Origin: an uncultured SAR86 cluster bacterium
GTDB taxonomy: Bacteria; Pseudomonadota; Gammaproteobacteria; Magnimaribacterales; D2472
Assembly (NCBI GenBank): GCA_902628925.1
Contig: CACOPA010000002.1
Coordinates: 70,690 to 134,689 of the forward strand
Reading direction: 5' to 3'
DNA: 64,000 bases
The position numbers and the translations under genes are program-made. Within the stretch, counting starts at the first letter, position 1, and each line of letters starts with the position of its first letter. The notes under the pieces were generated by a model. That model saw only the letters and a program-made list of their open reading frames with translations, did no database searches and had not been told where the DNA came from. Positions 54,887-63,166 of this stretch are shown here, piece after piece.

Positions 54887-55717
54887 TTAATTATCATTAA
54901 TAGGTGAGTATTGTAATGGTTCAACATTAAAGAATCTCCAATTATTTGGAATTTTTTTTATAAATTCACTAATTTCAAGCTCATTTTTGTAGAAACAGAA
55001 GTGCGAAGAACCTGTTCCGGTAATAATGAATTCTAAATTAAACTCTTCTTCTGACTGACTAAAAAAATTACTTATTACAGGGAATTTTTTATTAAAAATA
55101 TCGTGGAAATCATTATGTTTGTCAGAAATTTTTTCATTACCTTGAATTCTTCTCTGAGCTTCCAGCTTATCAAACATTTCTTTTGTTGAAACATGAATAT
55201 TTGGGTATATCAGAAGTATTTTTGAATTGATTGAATCACATGGAGACAATATTTCTCCAAACCCAGACACATTAGCATTCTTGCCATTGATGAAGAATGG
55301 AATATCAGCACCTAATTCTGCACCAAGCTGAGTTAATTCAATTCGGGATAAGTTTAATTTAAATAAATTATTTAAGCCTACCAAAGTTGAAGCAGCATTT
55401 GAGCTGCCACCACCTAATCCTGCACCCATGGGAATGTTTTTTATTACGGAAACCTCACAACCCAAATCTTCACCAACAGCTTCTTGAAGCTTAAAAAATG
55501 CATCCAGAATAATATTTTTAGTTAGAAAGCTTTTATTTCTAATATTTGATGTTAGAGAAATATTTTTATTGTTCGTTTTTTTTATAGTGATCTCATCAAA
55601 AAGGCTTATTAACTGAAATCTTGATTCTATATTATGAAAGCCATCAAACCTTTTTTTACCAACTTTAAGGAAAAGATTAATTTTTGCAGGTGAAAAAGTT
55701 GAATTATAGAGAGACAT
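54887..55717 (-). CDS. ispE: 4-diphosphocytidyl-2-C-methyl-D-erythritol kinase
   Basis: GHMP kinase of the MEP isoprenoid pathway. Length 276. The N terminus SPAKINLFLKVGKKRFDGFH and the ATP loop NIPMGAGLGGGSSNAASTL (about 94-112) are diagnostic; GADIPFFINGKNANVSGFGE (about 142-161) and the C-terminal ITGTGSSHFCF motif follow. It overlaps lolB by 14 bases, and its stop codon touches the tRNA-Gln. The order lolB-ispE-prs is conserved. Confidence 0.96.
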   Translation of the reverse strand: MSLYNSTFSPAKINLFLKVGKKRFDGFHNIESRFQLISLFDEITIKKTNNKNISLTSNIRNKSFLTKNIILDAFFKLQEAVGEDLGCEVSVIKNIPMGAGLGGGSSNAASTLVGLNNLFKLNLSRIELTQLGAELGADIPFFINGKNANVSGFGEILSPCDSINSKILLIYPNIHVSTKEMFDKLEAQRRIQGNEKISDKHNDFHDIFNKKFPVISNFFSQSEEEFNLEFIITGTGSSHFCFYKNELEISEFIKKIPNNWRFFNVEPLQYSPINDN

Positions 55718-56213
55718 TTCTTAGAAATCCGTTTGCTTCAAGATTCAATGCTGAAATTTTAAACGTTATTTTCCCTTCATTAAATTTACATGTATAGCCA
55801 TCAGTCATAACTAATTTTTTATGAATCAAGCAACTCCTTGTATTTGAAATAATATTCATTTTGTCTAGTTCAATAAGCACATCTTGTTCTAAAAAATTAA
55901 AAAAGTTTTCCTGAAAAATGAAATTTTCATTGAATTTAATATCATACTCAAAAAGGGTACCAACTAATGGCCTATAAAGTTGTATAATAAACTCATTACT
56001 TGTGTACTTTATGAGCATATTTGATCTTAATGTCTCTTTGTTATAGCTAATCTCAACTTTACCTTGATAATTTATATATTTGTCAGCATTAAATGTTGCA
56101 CATGAAGCAAGCAAAAAAATAATAAAAATTGTTAAATATTGAAAAATGGAACTAAAGCTTTTTGGAATCAGCCATAAAACTGCAAATTTAGAGATGCGGG
56201 AATCTTTTGTCAT
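55704..56213 (-). CDS. lolB: Outer-membrane lipoprotein receptor LolB (divergent)
   Basis: LolB accepts lipoproteins from LolA and inserts them into the outer membrane. This 169-residue protein has a hydrophobic stretch ending in the lipobox LASC (about 35-38), then YQGKVEISY and a pattern of beta strands fitting the LolB fold. Sequence similarity is weak and the call rests mainly on the lipobox and on position between hemA (divergent) and ispE. The first ATG, 56213, gives a long signal region and overlaps hemA by 68 bases; a non-standard start near 56147 would give a more usual signal peptide, so the 5' end is uncertain. Confidence 0.75.
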   Translation of the reverse strand: MTKDSRISKFAVLWLIPKSFSSIFQYLTIFIIFLLASCATFNADKYINYQGKVEISYNKETLRSNMLIKYTSNEFIIQLYRPLVGTLFEYDIKFNENFIFQENFFNFLEQDVLIELDKMNIISNTRSCLIHKKLVMTDGYTCKFNEGKITFKISALNLEANGFLRNVSL

Positions 56214-57366
56214 AAATGATGACCATTATAGTTATATGCAGAATCTTTTAGAAACAAAGTTTGCCGGTGAAATAGATAGTATCTTTGTTTTATCAACGTG
56301 CAATCGAACTGAGGTTTATTCTTATTGCAGAGGTGAGGATTCCCATCAACAATTTTTTAAATCAATTTATGAATATTTAGGGTGTGAGTTAGATATAAAT
56401 AAATACTTTTATCAACTCTCTGGAATAGCAGCATTTAAGCATATGTGTTCAGTTGCATCAGGTATTGAGTCAAGAATAATAGGTGAGAAAGAAATATTTG
56501 GTCAATTCAAAAAAGCCAATGAGCTGTTCTTAAATATTGGTCTTAATAAACGTATGTTATCAATGTACACGGATGCAGCAATCAAGATTGCTAAACAAGT
56601 AAGGTCAAATACAAAAATTGATCATAATCCTGTATCTATTTCTTCATTAGTATTGAATGTTTTCGACGAAATCTTTGAAAATCCTTTGGACCAAAGCATA
56701 ATTACGATTGGCGCCGGTGAAGTTGCTTCAGGAGTTTTGAACTCTTTAGTAAATGCAGGATTCCAAAATCTAACATTTGCAAATAGAACTCCTAAAAAAA
56801 TTAGCCTTGGTAAAAATATAAATCTATCGTCTAGACCTCTAAACAAGTTTGACCAATTATTATTAGGACAAGATATCATTATCTCATCAATCTCTACCGA
56901 TTTACCCTTTATCGGCAAGGGATTGATCGAAAAAATTTCGGCTCATAGAAAAAATAAACCACTCGTTATTATTGATCTTGGAGTACCTAGGAATGCAGAG
57001 TCTTCTATTAAAAATATTGAGCAAGTTTATCTTTTCTCGCTGGAAGACATTGAGTCTTTTAGTAATGAAAATTTAAGGGCAAGAGAGTCTGAAGCTGATA
57101 AAGCAAAAGTACTTATCAATGACTTATGTTCCCTTAATGATGAGGGTCTAAAAGAAAAAATTTCACGTAAAGAACTTTACTCAGCTCTTACAAAATTAAT
57201 TCAAAGTGCAACTGAGGATTTCAAAATCAAACTTTTAAATTCTAATGATCCCATCAAAGCACTTAATGAAATCAATAATGCAGAAATAAAATTACCAAAA
57301 AACATAAATGATATTGAAAGCTATGCACTTAGATCTATGATTAGGGAAATCATCGATGTTGCCTGA
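56146..57366 (+). CDS. hemA: Glutamyl-tRNA reductase
   Basis: First enzyme of tetrapyrrole synthesis by the C5 route; reduces glutamyl-tRNA to glutamate-1-semialdehyde. Length 406. The nucleophilic Cys52 is in LSTCNRTEVY; SGIESRIIGEKEIFGQFKKA (about 105-124) and the NADPH-binding GAGEVASGVLNSL (about 190) are typical, followed by the dimerisation helix. The ATG at 56146 has no ribosome-binding site and lies within the 5' region of divergent lolB. The 3' end overlaps prfA by 11 bases. Confidence 0.96.
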   Translation: MELKLFGISHKTANLEMRESFVINDDHYSYMQNLLETKFAGEIDSIFVLSTCNRTEVYSYCRGEDSHQQFFKSIYEYLGCELDINKYFYQLSGIAAFKHMCSVASGIESRIIGEKEIFGQFKKANELFLNIGLNKRMLSMYTDAAIKIAKQVRSNTKIDHNPVSISSLVLNVFDEIFENPLDQSIITIGAGEVASGVLNSLVNAGFQNLTFANRTPKKISLGKNINLSSRPLNKFDQLLLGQDIIISSISTDLPFIGKGLIEKISAHRKNKPLVIIDLGVPRNAESSIKNIEQVYLFSLEDIESFSNENLRARESEADKAKVLINDLCSLNDEGLKEKISRKELYSALTKLIQSATEDFKIKLLNSNDPIKALNEINNAEIKLPKNINDIESYALRSMIREIIDVA

Positions 57367-58459
57367 GTCTGTGTTAAATAAGCTTAACTCTTTGGTATTG
57401 AGAAAAAAGGATCTTGAAGATCAGCTATCCAGTGAAGGAGCTACCGAAGATATTTCAAAATTTACTTCACTCAATAAAGAATACTCTGAAATTACACCAG
57501 TAGTTGAATTGTATGGAAATTATAATCATTCACTTCAATCTATTCAGGAATCAAAAGAAATGCTTGGTCTTGAGGATAAAGATATTATTGAATTAGCAAA
57601 ACAAGAAATCGAAGAACTAGAATCAAGCATTGAGATAATTGAAAAAGATCTCAAATTGTTGTTACTTCCGAAAGACAACGCTGATGATGGTGCCGCATAC
57701 CTAGAGATTAGAGCTGGAGCAGGAGGTGATGAAGCTGCAATTTTTGCATCGGATTTATTGCGTCTTTACTCAAGATTATGTGAAAGGGAAGGCTGGAAAT
57801 TTGAGCTGATGACTAATAAAGTTTCTGAACCAGCAGGCACAAAAGAAGCTGTCATGAAGATAGATGGAGACGGAGTTTATAAATACTTAAAGTTCGAGTC
57901 AGGAGTCCATCGAGTTCAAAGAGTCCCAGAAACGGAATCGCAGGGTAGGATTCATACTTCAACAGTAACTGTTGCCGTATTGCCAGTAGCAGATGAAGTT
58001 GAAGAAGTAGAAATTGATAAAAATGACCTTAGAGTAGATACATTTAGAGCTTCAGGTGCTGGAGGTCAACATGTTAATAAGACTGACTCCGCTATAAGGT
58101 TGACGCATCTTCCAACTGGTCTCGTTGTTGAGTGTCAAGATGACAGATCACAGCATAAGAATAAAGCAAAAGCCATGACGCTTCTGTCAAGTAAATTAAA
58201 AGCTATGGAAGAGGAGCAGCAAGCTCAAAGCATAGCAGATGAACGTAAGATTCTTGTTGGCACAGGTGACAGAAGTGAAAAGATTAGAACCTACAATTTC
58301 CCACAAGGTAGAATCACTGATCACAGAATTAAATTGACTCAACACAACCTTGATCAGGTAATGGATGGAGACATCAAAGACATCTCAAGTGCTTTATTAA
58401 CAGAGCATCAACTAGCCCAATTAGCAGATTTAGAAACAGATGGAAGCCAACAACAATAA
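57356..58459 (+). CDS. prfA: Peptide chain release factor 1
   Basis: Releases peptides at UAA and UAG. Length 367. The GGQ motif is in RASGAGGQHVNKTDSAIRL (about 225-243); the codon-recognition P-x-T tripeptide appears as PET in VQRVPETESQGRIH (about 182-195), where Escherichia coli has PAT. N-terminal coiled coil and DGAAYLEIRAGAGGDEAA match RF1. ATG at 57356 overlaps hemA by 11 bases, and the last 20 bases overlap prmC; hemA-prfA-prmC is a conserved string. Confidence 0.97.
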   Translation: MLPESVLNKLNSLVLRKKDLEDQLSSEGATEDISKFTSLNKEYSEITPVVELYGNYNHSLQSIQESKEMLGLEDKDIIELAKQEIEELESSIEIIEKDLKLLLLPKDNADDGAAYLEIRAGAGGDEAAIFASDLLRLYSRLCEREGWKFELMTNKVSEPAGTKEAVMKIDGDGVYKYLKFESGVHRVQRVPETESQGRIHTSTVTVAVLPVADEVEEVEIDKNDLRVDTFRASGAGGQHVNKTDSAIRLTHLPTGLVVECQDDRSQHKNKAKAMTLLSSKLKAMEEEQQAQSIADERKILVGTGDRSEKIRTYNFPQGRITDHRIKLTQHNLDQVMDGDIKDISSALLTEHQLAQLADLETDGSQQQ

Positions 58460-59270
58460 AGAGTTCATTTTTAGAAAGTGTCAGGCTTATAAGAAAGATT
58501 TCCCCGAAATACAAAAAGACTTAAACATCTTTCTAAATTTCAAAGGCATTCTTAAATACCCGATTGAGTCTCCAATTGATCAAAAGATTGATAATCAATC
58601 TAAGTCATTTATCGATGATGTTTTCTTTAGAAATTATCTTCAAGAAATGCCTGTGGATTATATTTTAGGCAAGACCAATTTTTATGGTTTCGAATTCAAT
58701 GTTAATTATGACGTTTTAATTCCACGACCTGAGACTGAGCTAATTATTGACTATCTTGTAGAAAGTGTTTACTCAAAAAGTATTATCGTCGATGCGGGAA
58801 CAGGCTCAGGTTGTATTGGAATAACTGCAGCTAAAAAGTTTCCTTCATCAAAAGTCTTCGGTATTGATAAATCGTTTAGCGCATTAAAAATAGCGCAACA
58901 AAATCAGTTAGATTTGGATTGCAAAAACTTATATTTAATTCAATCCGATTGGCTTAAATGTTTTCAAGGAAATTCTATTGATATTATTTTGGCTAATCCT
59001 CCCTATCTTAGATCATCTGATCCTCACCTAAATTCTTTGCAATGGGAGCCCAAAAATGCCCTTATATCAGGAGATACCGGAATTGAGTGTTTTGAAGAAA
59101 TATTTTCACAGTCTAAGTCATTATTAAAAAAGGAAGGTTTTTTAGTTGTTGAGCATGGATATGACCAGCATAGAGATTTAGTTGATCTTGCAACTAATTT
59201 TAACTTAAGGGTTATTGATAGCATTATTGATTATCAAAAGATACCTAGATGTTTGGTGTTAGGGACCTAA
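58440..59270 (+). CDS. prmC: Peptide chain release factor N5-glutamine methyltransferase
   Basis: Methylates the glutamine of the GGQ motif in release factors, here probably the product of the upstream gene. Length 276. The N-terminal helical domain precedes YILGKTNFYGFEF and the linker LIPRPETELI; the SAM loop is VDAGTGSGCIGI (about 117-128) and the substrate motif NPPYL is at about 185, followed by LISGDTGIECFEEI. It overlaps prfA by 20 bases. Confidence 0.95.
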   Translation: MEANNNKEFIFRKCQAYKKDFPEIQKDLNIFLNFKGILKYPIESPIDQKIDNQSKSFIDDVFFRNYLQEMPVDYILGKTNFYGFEFNVNYDVLIPRPETELIIDYLVESVYSKSIIVDAGTGSGCIGITAAKKFPSSKVFGIDKSFSALKIAQQNQLDLDCKNLYLIQSDWLKCFQGNSIDIILANPPYLRSSDPHLNSLQWEPKNALISGDTGIECFEEIFSQSKSLLKKEGFLVVEHGYDQHRDLVDLATNFNLRVIDSIIDYQKIPRCLVLGT

Positions 59271-59276
59271 GTCATA

Positions 59277-60002
59277 ATGAATTTCTGGGAAACAGCAACT
59301 CAGCTAAGTGGTTTTAATGAAACTTTAGTTGATGAACTTAATTCAAAAAAAATACTTTTAATTGGAGCTGGTGGATTGGCTCATCCATTAGTAACCTCAT
59401 TATGCGGTTCAGGATTAACAACTTTTGATATTGCTGATGGAGATGTAATCGAATACAAAAACCTTCACCGACAGTTCTTATTTAATGAAAAGTGTATTGG
59501 TCAAGGTAAAGCAAGAGTTTTGAAGTCTAAGTTAGAGGATCACTATCCTCAAACTAACATTTCTATTATTGAAAAATTTCTAGAAGAAAAAGATCTATTT
59601 GAACAAATACCGAAATATGATCTGATAATTGACTGTTCAGATAATTTTAAAACTAGATATAACATTAATGAGGTCTGTGTTGAAAAGAATATCCCTTTAG
59701 TCATGGGTTTAGCATCAGGAGTAACAGGTCACGCTGCAGCATTCCTAAATTATGCCAACAGTCCGTGTTACGAATGTATTTTTCCAAGGAATACAAATAT
59801 TAATGAGGATTCATGTGATGAGTTAGGAATTCTTACTCCAGTTTTGTCATATGTAAGCTCAATGGTTGCAATGATGACCATAAGAATAATCTTGGATCAA
59901 TTCACAAAGGAAAATTTCTTATATAGGATAGATGGAATGACTTTAAAAACTAATCAAACGCTCATTAATGTAGATAATGAGTGTTTTGTATGTAAAAAAT
60001 AA
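59277..60002 (+). CDS. MoeB/ThiF-family sulfur-carrier adenylyltransferase
   Basis: E1-like enzyme that adenylates the C terminus of a ubiquitin-like sulfur carrier (MoaD or ThiS). Length 241. The nucleotide loop reads LLIGAGGLAHPLV (about 31-43), with Ala replacing the usual Gly after GGL; NLHRQFLF, IDCSDNFKTRYNIN and GILTP follow, and two CxxC pairs (CYEC at about 166, CFVC near the end) would bind zinc. MoeB and ThiF cannot be told apart; the place after prfA-prmC favours MoeB. Its stop overlaps the next ATG (TAATG). Confidence 0.88.
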   Translation: MNFWETATQLSGFNETLVDELNSKKILLIGAGGLAHPLVTSLCGSGLTTFDIADGDVIEYKNLHRQFLFNEKCIGQGKARVLKSKLEDHYPQTNISIIEKFLEEKDLFEQIPKYDLIIDCSDNFKTRYNINEVCVEKNIPLVMGLASGVTGHAAAFLNYANSPCYECIFPRNTNINEDSCDELGILTPVLSYVSSMVAMMTIRIILDQFTKENFLYRIDGMTLKTNQTLINVDNECFVCKK

Positions 60003-61045
60003 TGCTTACAGGTTATATAGAAGGTTTCTATGGTTCTTTGCTGGACTGGAAACAAAGGCTAAGAATTCTTGAAAATTTATCGGCCCTGAATCTCAACTCA
60101 TATTTTTACTGCCCAAAAGAAGACCCATTTCATAGACTGCAATGGACAGAAGATTATTCTGATGAGTATCTATTGAATTTGAGTGCATTTTTTGAATCTG
60201 CAAAATCTTTAAACATTGAATTAATTTTCGGAATTTCTCCTGGGTTTGTGAGCAAGTCAATTGACCAGAAAATACTTAATAATAAGATCCAATCTATTTT
60301 TGATCTCGGAATCAAAAGCTTATGCATTCTTTTTGATGACATTTCATTTGAAGCCACAAAACAAAAAGGGAAAGAGCATGCAGAAATTTTAAATAAAGTT
60401 GCACAAGATTTTCCTGAAATAAAACTATACTTAGTTCCACAAATATACTCTGATCAATTGTCTAAAACAGATGTCACAGATTGCCTTTACTTAAATGAGC
60501 TTTTTTCTAGAATGAAATATCAGATTCCTTTCTTCTGGACCGGAGAGAGCGTGGTTTCAAAAAGCTATGATCTTGAATATATTTCAAAAATTCAGGAAAG
60601 ATTTAATCAAGATCTCATAATTTGGGATAACTTTTATGCATCAGATTACTGTGAGCCTAGAGTTACCATTGATGCATATAACCCATTTTCTAAAAACCCA
60701 AAAAATATTTACGGTGTTATGATTAATCCTACCGGCAAGGTTAATCTTGATATTCTGTTACTTGAATTATTTTCATTTGGAATAGGTAAGGTTAATGAAG
60801 ATTTCAAATCAATCTTAAAAAAACATTTACCAAATAAAATGATTGATATCTTGCATTATTTTAAATTTGAAGGGCGCATTGGTGATATAGATGAAGATAT
60901 AAAGACAATCGATAAGGTGCTATGGAACTCATCCATGGAAATTAAACTTGAACTTTATCCATATCTACACTTTCTGAGATTTGTTTTAAAAAATAATCTC
61001 GATCTAAAAAATTTATTAGATAAGCGCTTAAGATTAAAAAGCTAA
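60002..61045 (+). CDS. Family 84 glycoside hydrolase (O-GlcNAcase-like beta-N-acetylglucosaminidase)
   Basis: A cytoplasmic protein of 347 residues with no signal peptide. It matches the catalytic domain of GH84 enzymes, which remove beta-linked GlcNAc by substrate assistance. GYIEGFYG (4-11), YCPKEDPFHRLQW, the catalytic pair in LFDDIS (Asp112-Asp113), FFWTGESVVSK and IIWDNFYASDY (Trp208, Asn210, Asp215), and MINPTG (Asn242) correspond to the human O-GlcNAcase residues Asp174, Asp175, Trp278, Asn280, Asp285 and Asn313. The stalk and acetyltransferase-like parts of eukaryotic enzymes are absent. It shares one base with the MoeB-like gene. The substrate may be a muropeptide sugar, a glycan or a protein modification. 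Confidence 0.88.
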   Translation: MLTGYIEGFYGSLLDWKQRLRILENLSALNLNSYFYCPKEDPFHRLQWTEDYSDEYLLNLSAFFESAKSLNIELIFGISPGFVSKSIDQKILNNKIQSIFDLGIKSLCILFDDISFEATKQKGKEHAEILNKVAQDFPEIKLYLVPQIYSDQLSKTDVTDCLYLNELFSRMKYQIPFFWTGESVVSKSYDLEYISKIQERFNQDLIIWDNFYASDYCEPRVTIDAYNPFSKNPKNIYGVMINPTGKVNLDILLLELFSFGIGKVNEDFKSILKKHLPNKMIDILHYFKFEGRIGDIDEDIKTIDKVLWNSSMEIKLELYPYLHFLRFVLKNNLDLKNLLDKRLRLKS

Positions 61046-61047
61046 AA

Positions 61048-61075
61048 TTTACTATTACAGATTTTTTAATACAAT
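61048..61075 (+). promoter_or_regulatory. Candidate promoter of the acyl-CoA ligase gene
   Basis: TTTACT (61048-61053) and TACAAT (61070-61075) lie 16 bases apart. Transcription from about 61082 would give a leader of about 18 bases including the AGGGG ribosome-binding site at 61088-61092. Confidence 0.45.
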
Positions 61076-61099
61076 AGTTTATTACTCAGGGGAAAATTC

Positions 61100-62704
61100 A
61101 TGAAAGGTAATATGCAGAATACGGATCTAACGATCCCTAAACTTATTGAGCATGCTGAAAGGTATACCAGCGATACTTTAATTGTTAGTCGCGAAACTGA
61201 TAATTCAATTTTGAAGAAGTCTACTGGTGACTGTTTAAATCAATCAAGGAAAATTGCTAAATTACTTCAAAGCCTTAAGGTTGGTAAAGGCGATCGTGTG
61301 GCAACTATTGCATGGAATAATTCTAGGCACTTTGAGATTTATTTTGGGGTAACGGGTATGGGCGGGGTTTTGCATACGATAAATCCTAGGCTATTTCCAG
61401 AGCAGCTAATTTACATTCTAAATCATGCTGAGGATAAAGTTATTTTTGTTGATGATACATTTCTGCCACTAATTGAAGGAGTTCAAGATCACTTAGAGTT
61501 CTCACCAGTAATAATTCTTATGGGTCCAAAAAAAGAGATAAGTTTTGATATTAAAAATTTACATTTTTATGATGAAATGGTTGAGCAATCTGATCCTATT
61601 TCTGATTGGGTTGAAGTAGATGAGGGGGATGCGGCAGCACTATGTTATACCTCTGGAACTACAGGGAATCCAAAGGGAGTTCTCTATAGTCACAGGTCCA
61701 CTATGTTACATACTTGGGCATCTGGAAATGCATTAAGGTTTGACACCACTAGCTCGGTATTACCGGTTGTACCAATGTTTCATGTTAACGCATGGGGAAC
61801 ACCTTATGCTGCTTTGATGACTGGCTGCAAATTAATTCTGCCCGGTCAAGCACTTGATGGAGCTTCACTATTCGAACTTATAAGTTCAGAAAATCCAAAT
61901 ATCCTTATGGGAGTGCCCACTGTCTGGCTCGGATTATTAAATTATTTGTCTGAACAAAACCTAACTCTCGATGGCGTTGACAGCGTCATGGTTGGTGGGT
62001 CAGCTGCGCCTCTTGCAATGATTAAAGAGTTTAATGAAAAGCATAATACGTTTTTAGTCCATGGATGGGGCATGACAGAAATGAGTCCCCTTGGAACAAT
62101 GAATCTTCAAACAAAGAAAATGAAAGAATTACCAGATGAAGAGAGATATGAATTGCAAACTAAACAGGGCTATCCGCTTTTTGGAGTTGAAATAAAGATT
62201 GTGGATGATGCTAACAATGAGCTTGCTAGGGATGGATCAGCACAGGGCGCATTATTGGTTAGAGGACCATGGATCATAGAGAGTTACTTCAAATCTGATT
62301 CACCAGCGGTTGATGATGAGGGATGGTTTGATACTGGAGATGTTGCAAAAATTTTCCCAGATGGTTGTATGCAGATAATGGACAGATCAAAAGATGTAAT
62401 CAAGAGTGGCGGGGAATGGATCAGCTCTATTGATCTTGAAAATGCTGCTGTTGGACATCCAGATGTCGAAGAAGCATGCGTGGTTGGAGTGCCGCATCCA
62501 AAGTGGGATGAAAGACCAATTCTTCTGCTGATTTGTAAGGGGGATTTAGATAAAGAATCAATTAATGAGTTTCTTGCAGATAAAGTGGCAAAGTGGTGGT
62601 TGCCTGATGATATTATTAAAGTAGATGAATTACCTCATGGAGCAACTGGTAAATTATTAAAAGTAGAGCTTAGAGAGCAATATAAAGAACATTTAATGGA
62701 GTAA
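61100..62704 (+). CDS. Acyl-CoA synthetase (AMP-forming), medium/long-chain or DmdB-like
   Basis: ANL-superfamily ligase of 534 residues that activates a carboxylic acid to its CoA thioester. The P-loop YTSGTTGNPKGV (about 179-190), GWGMTEMSP (about 327), GWFDTGDVA (about 411) and the C-terminal KSGGEWISS (about 435) and GATGKLLK lysine motif (about 513) are present. The N terminus (TIPKLIEHAER, DRVATIAWN, GGVLHTINPRLFPEQL, YILNHAEDKVIF) resembles the AlkK/DmdB group, which includes methylmercaptopropionate-CoA ligase of marine bacteria; the substrate cannot be settled from sequence. A good AGGGG precedes the ATG at 61100. A MaoC hydratase gene follows. Confidence 0.88.
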   Translation: MKGNMQNTDLTIPKLIEHAERYTSDTLIVSRETDNSILKKSTGDCLNQSRKIAKLLQSLKVGKGDRVATIAWNNSRHFEIYFGVTGMGGVLHTINPRLFPEQLIYILNHAEDKVIFVDDTFLPLIEGVQDHLEFSPVIILMGPKKEISFDIKNLHFYDEMVEQSDPISDWVEVDEGDAAALCYTSGTTGNPKGVLYSHRSTMLHTWASGNALRFDTTSSVLPVVPMFHVNAWGTPYAALMTGCKLILPGQALDGASLFELISSENPNILMGVPTVWLGLLNYLSEQNLTLDGVDSVMVGGSAAPLAMIKEFNEKHNTFLVHGWGMTEMSPLGTMNLQTKKMKELPDEERYELQTKQGYPLFGVEIKIVDDANNELARDGSAQGALLVRGPWIIESYFKSDSPAVDDEGWFDTGDVAKIFPDGCMQIMDRSKDVIKSGGEWISSIDLENAAVGHPDVEEACVVGVPHPKWDERPILLLICKGDLDKESINEFLADKVAKWWLPDDIIKVDELPHGATGKLLKVELREQYKEHLME

Positions 62705-62707
62705 ATT

Positions 62708-63166
62708 ATGGCTATAACAGTGGTGAAAGTTGAGGATCTTGAAAGTTATGTTGGAAAAGAGTTAGGAGCTACTGACTGGTTTAAGATAGACCAAGAAAGA
62801 ATTAATAAATTTGCGGATGCAACACTTGATCATCAATTTATACATGTTGATCCTCAGCAAGCAACACCAATTTTTGGATCTACTATAGCCCATGGATTTT
62901 TGACCCTATCGCTAACAGCAGGGATAGGGCAAGATGTTGCACTCGTTGTTGAAGGAGCCAAGATGGGCTTAAATTATGGTTTAGATAAGGTTCGTTTTTT
63001 AAGTCCCGTTCCAGTTGATTCAGAAATTAGGATGCATTCAAAAGTTGTTGATATTAAAGAAAAAAATCCTGGACAATTTCTTGTTAAATCAGAAGTCACA
63101 ATGGAAATTAAAGGAACTGATAAACCTGCATGTATTGCCGAGACTTTGTCTATGTGGGTAACTTAG
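62708..63166 (+). CDS. MaoC-family (R)-specific enoyl-CoA hydratase-like protein
   Basis: A hot-dog-fold protein of 152 residues. The hydratase-2 motif is visible as FADATLDHQFIHVD (catalytic Asp41 and His46) followed by STIAHGFLTLSL. Members hydrate enoyl-CoA esters; this NodN/MaoC subgroup is common beside acyl-CoA ligases. It starts four bases after the ligase gene with GGAG at 62698-62701, so they are one operon and may act on the same acyl chain. The last four bases overlap gatB on the other strand. Confidence 0.88.
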   Translation: MAITVVKVEDLESYVGKELGATDWFKIDQERINKFADATLDHQFIHVDPQQATPIFGSTIAHGFLTLSLTAGIGQDVALVVEGAKMGLNYGLDKVRFLSPVPVDSEIRMHSKVVDIKEKNPGQFLVKSEVTMEIKGTDKPACIAETLSMWVT

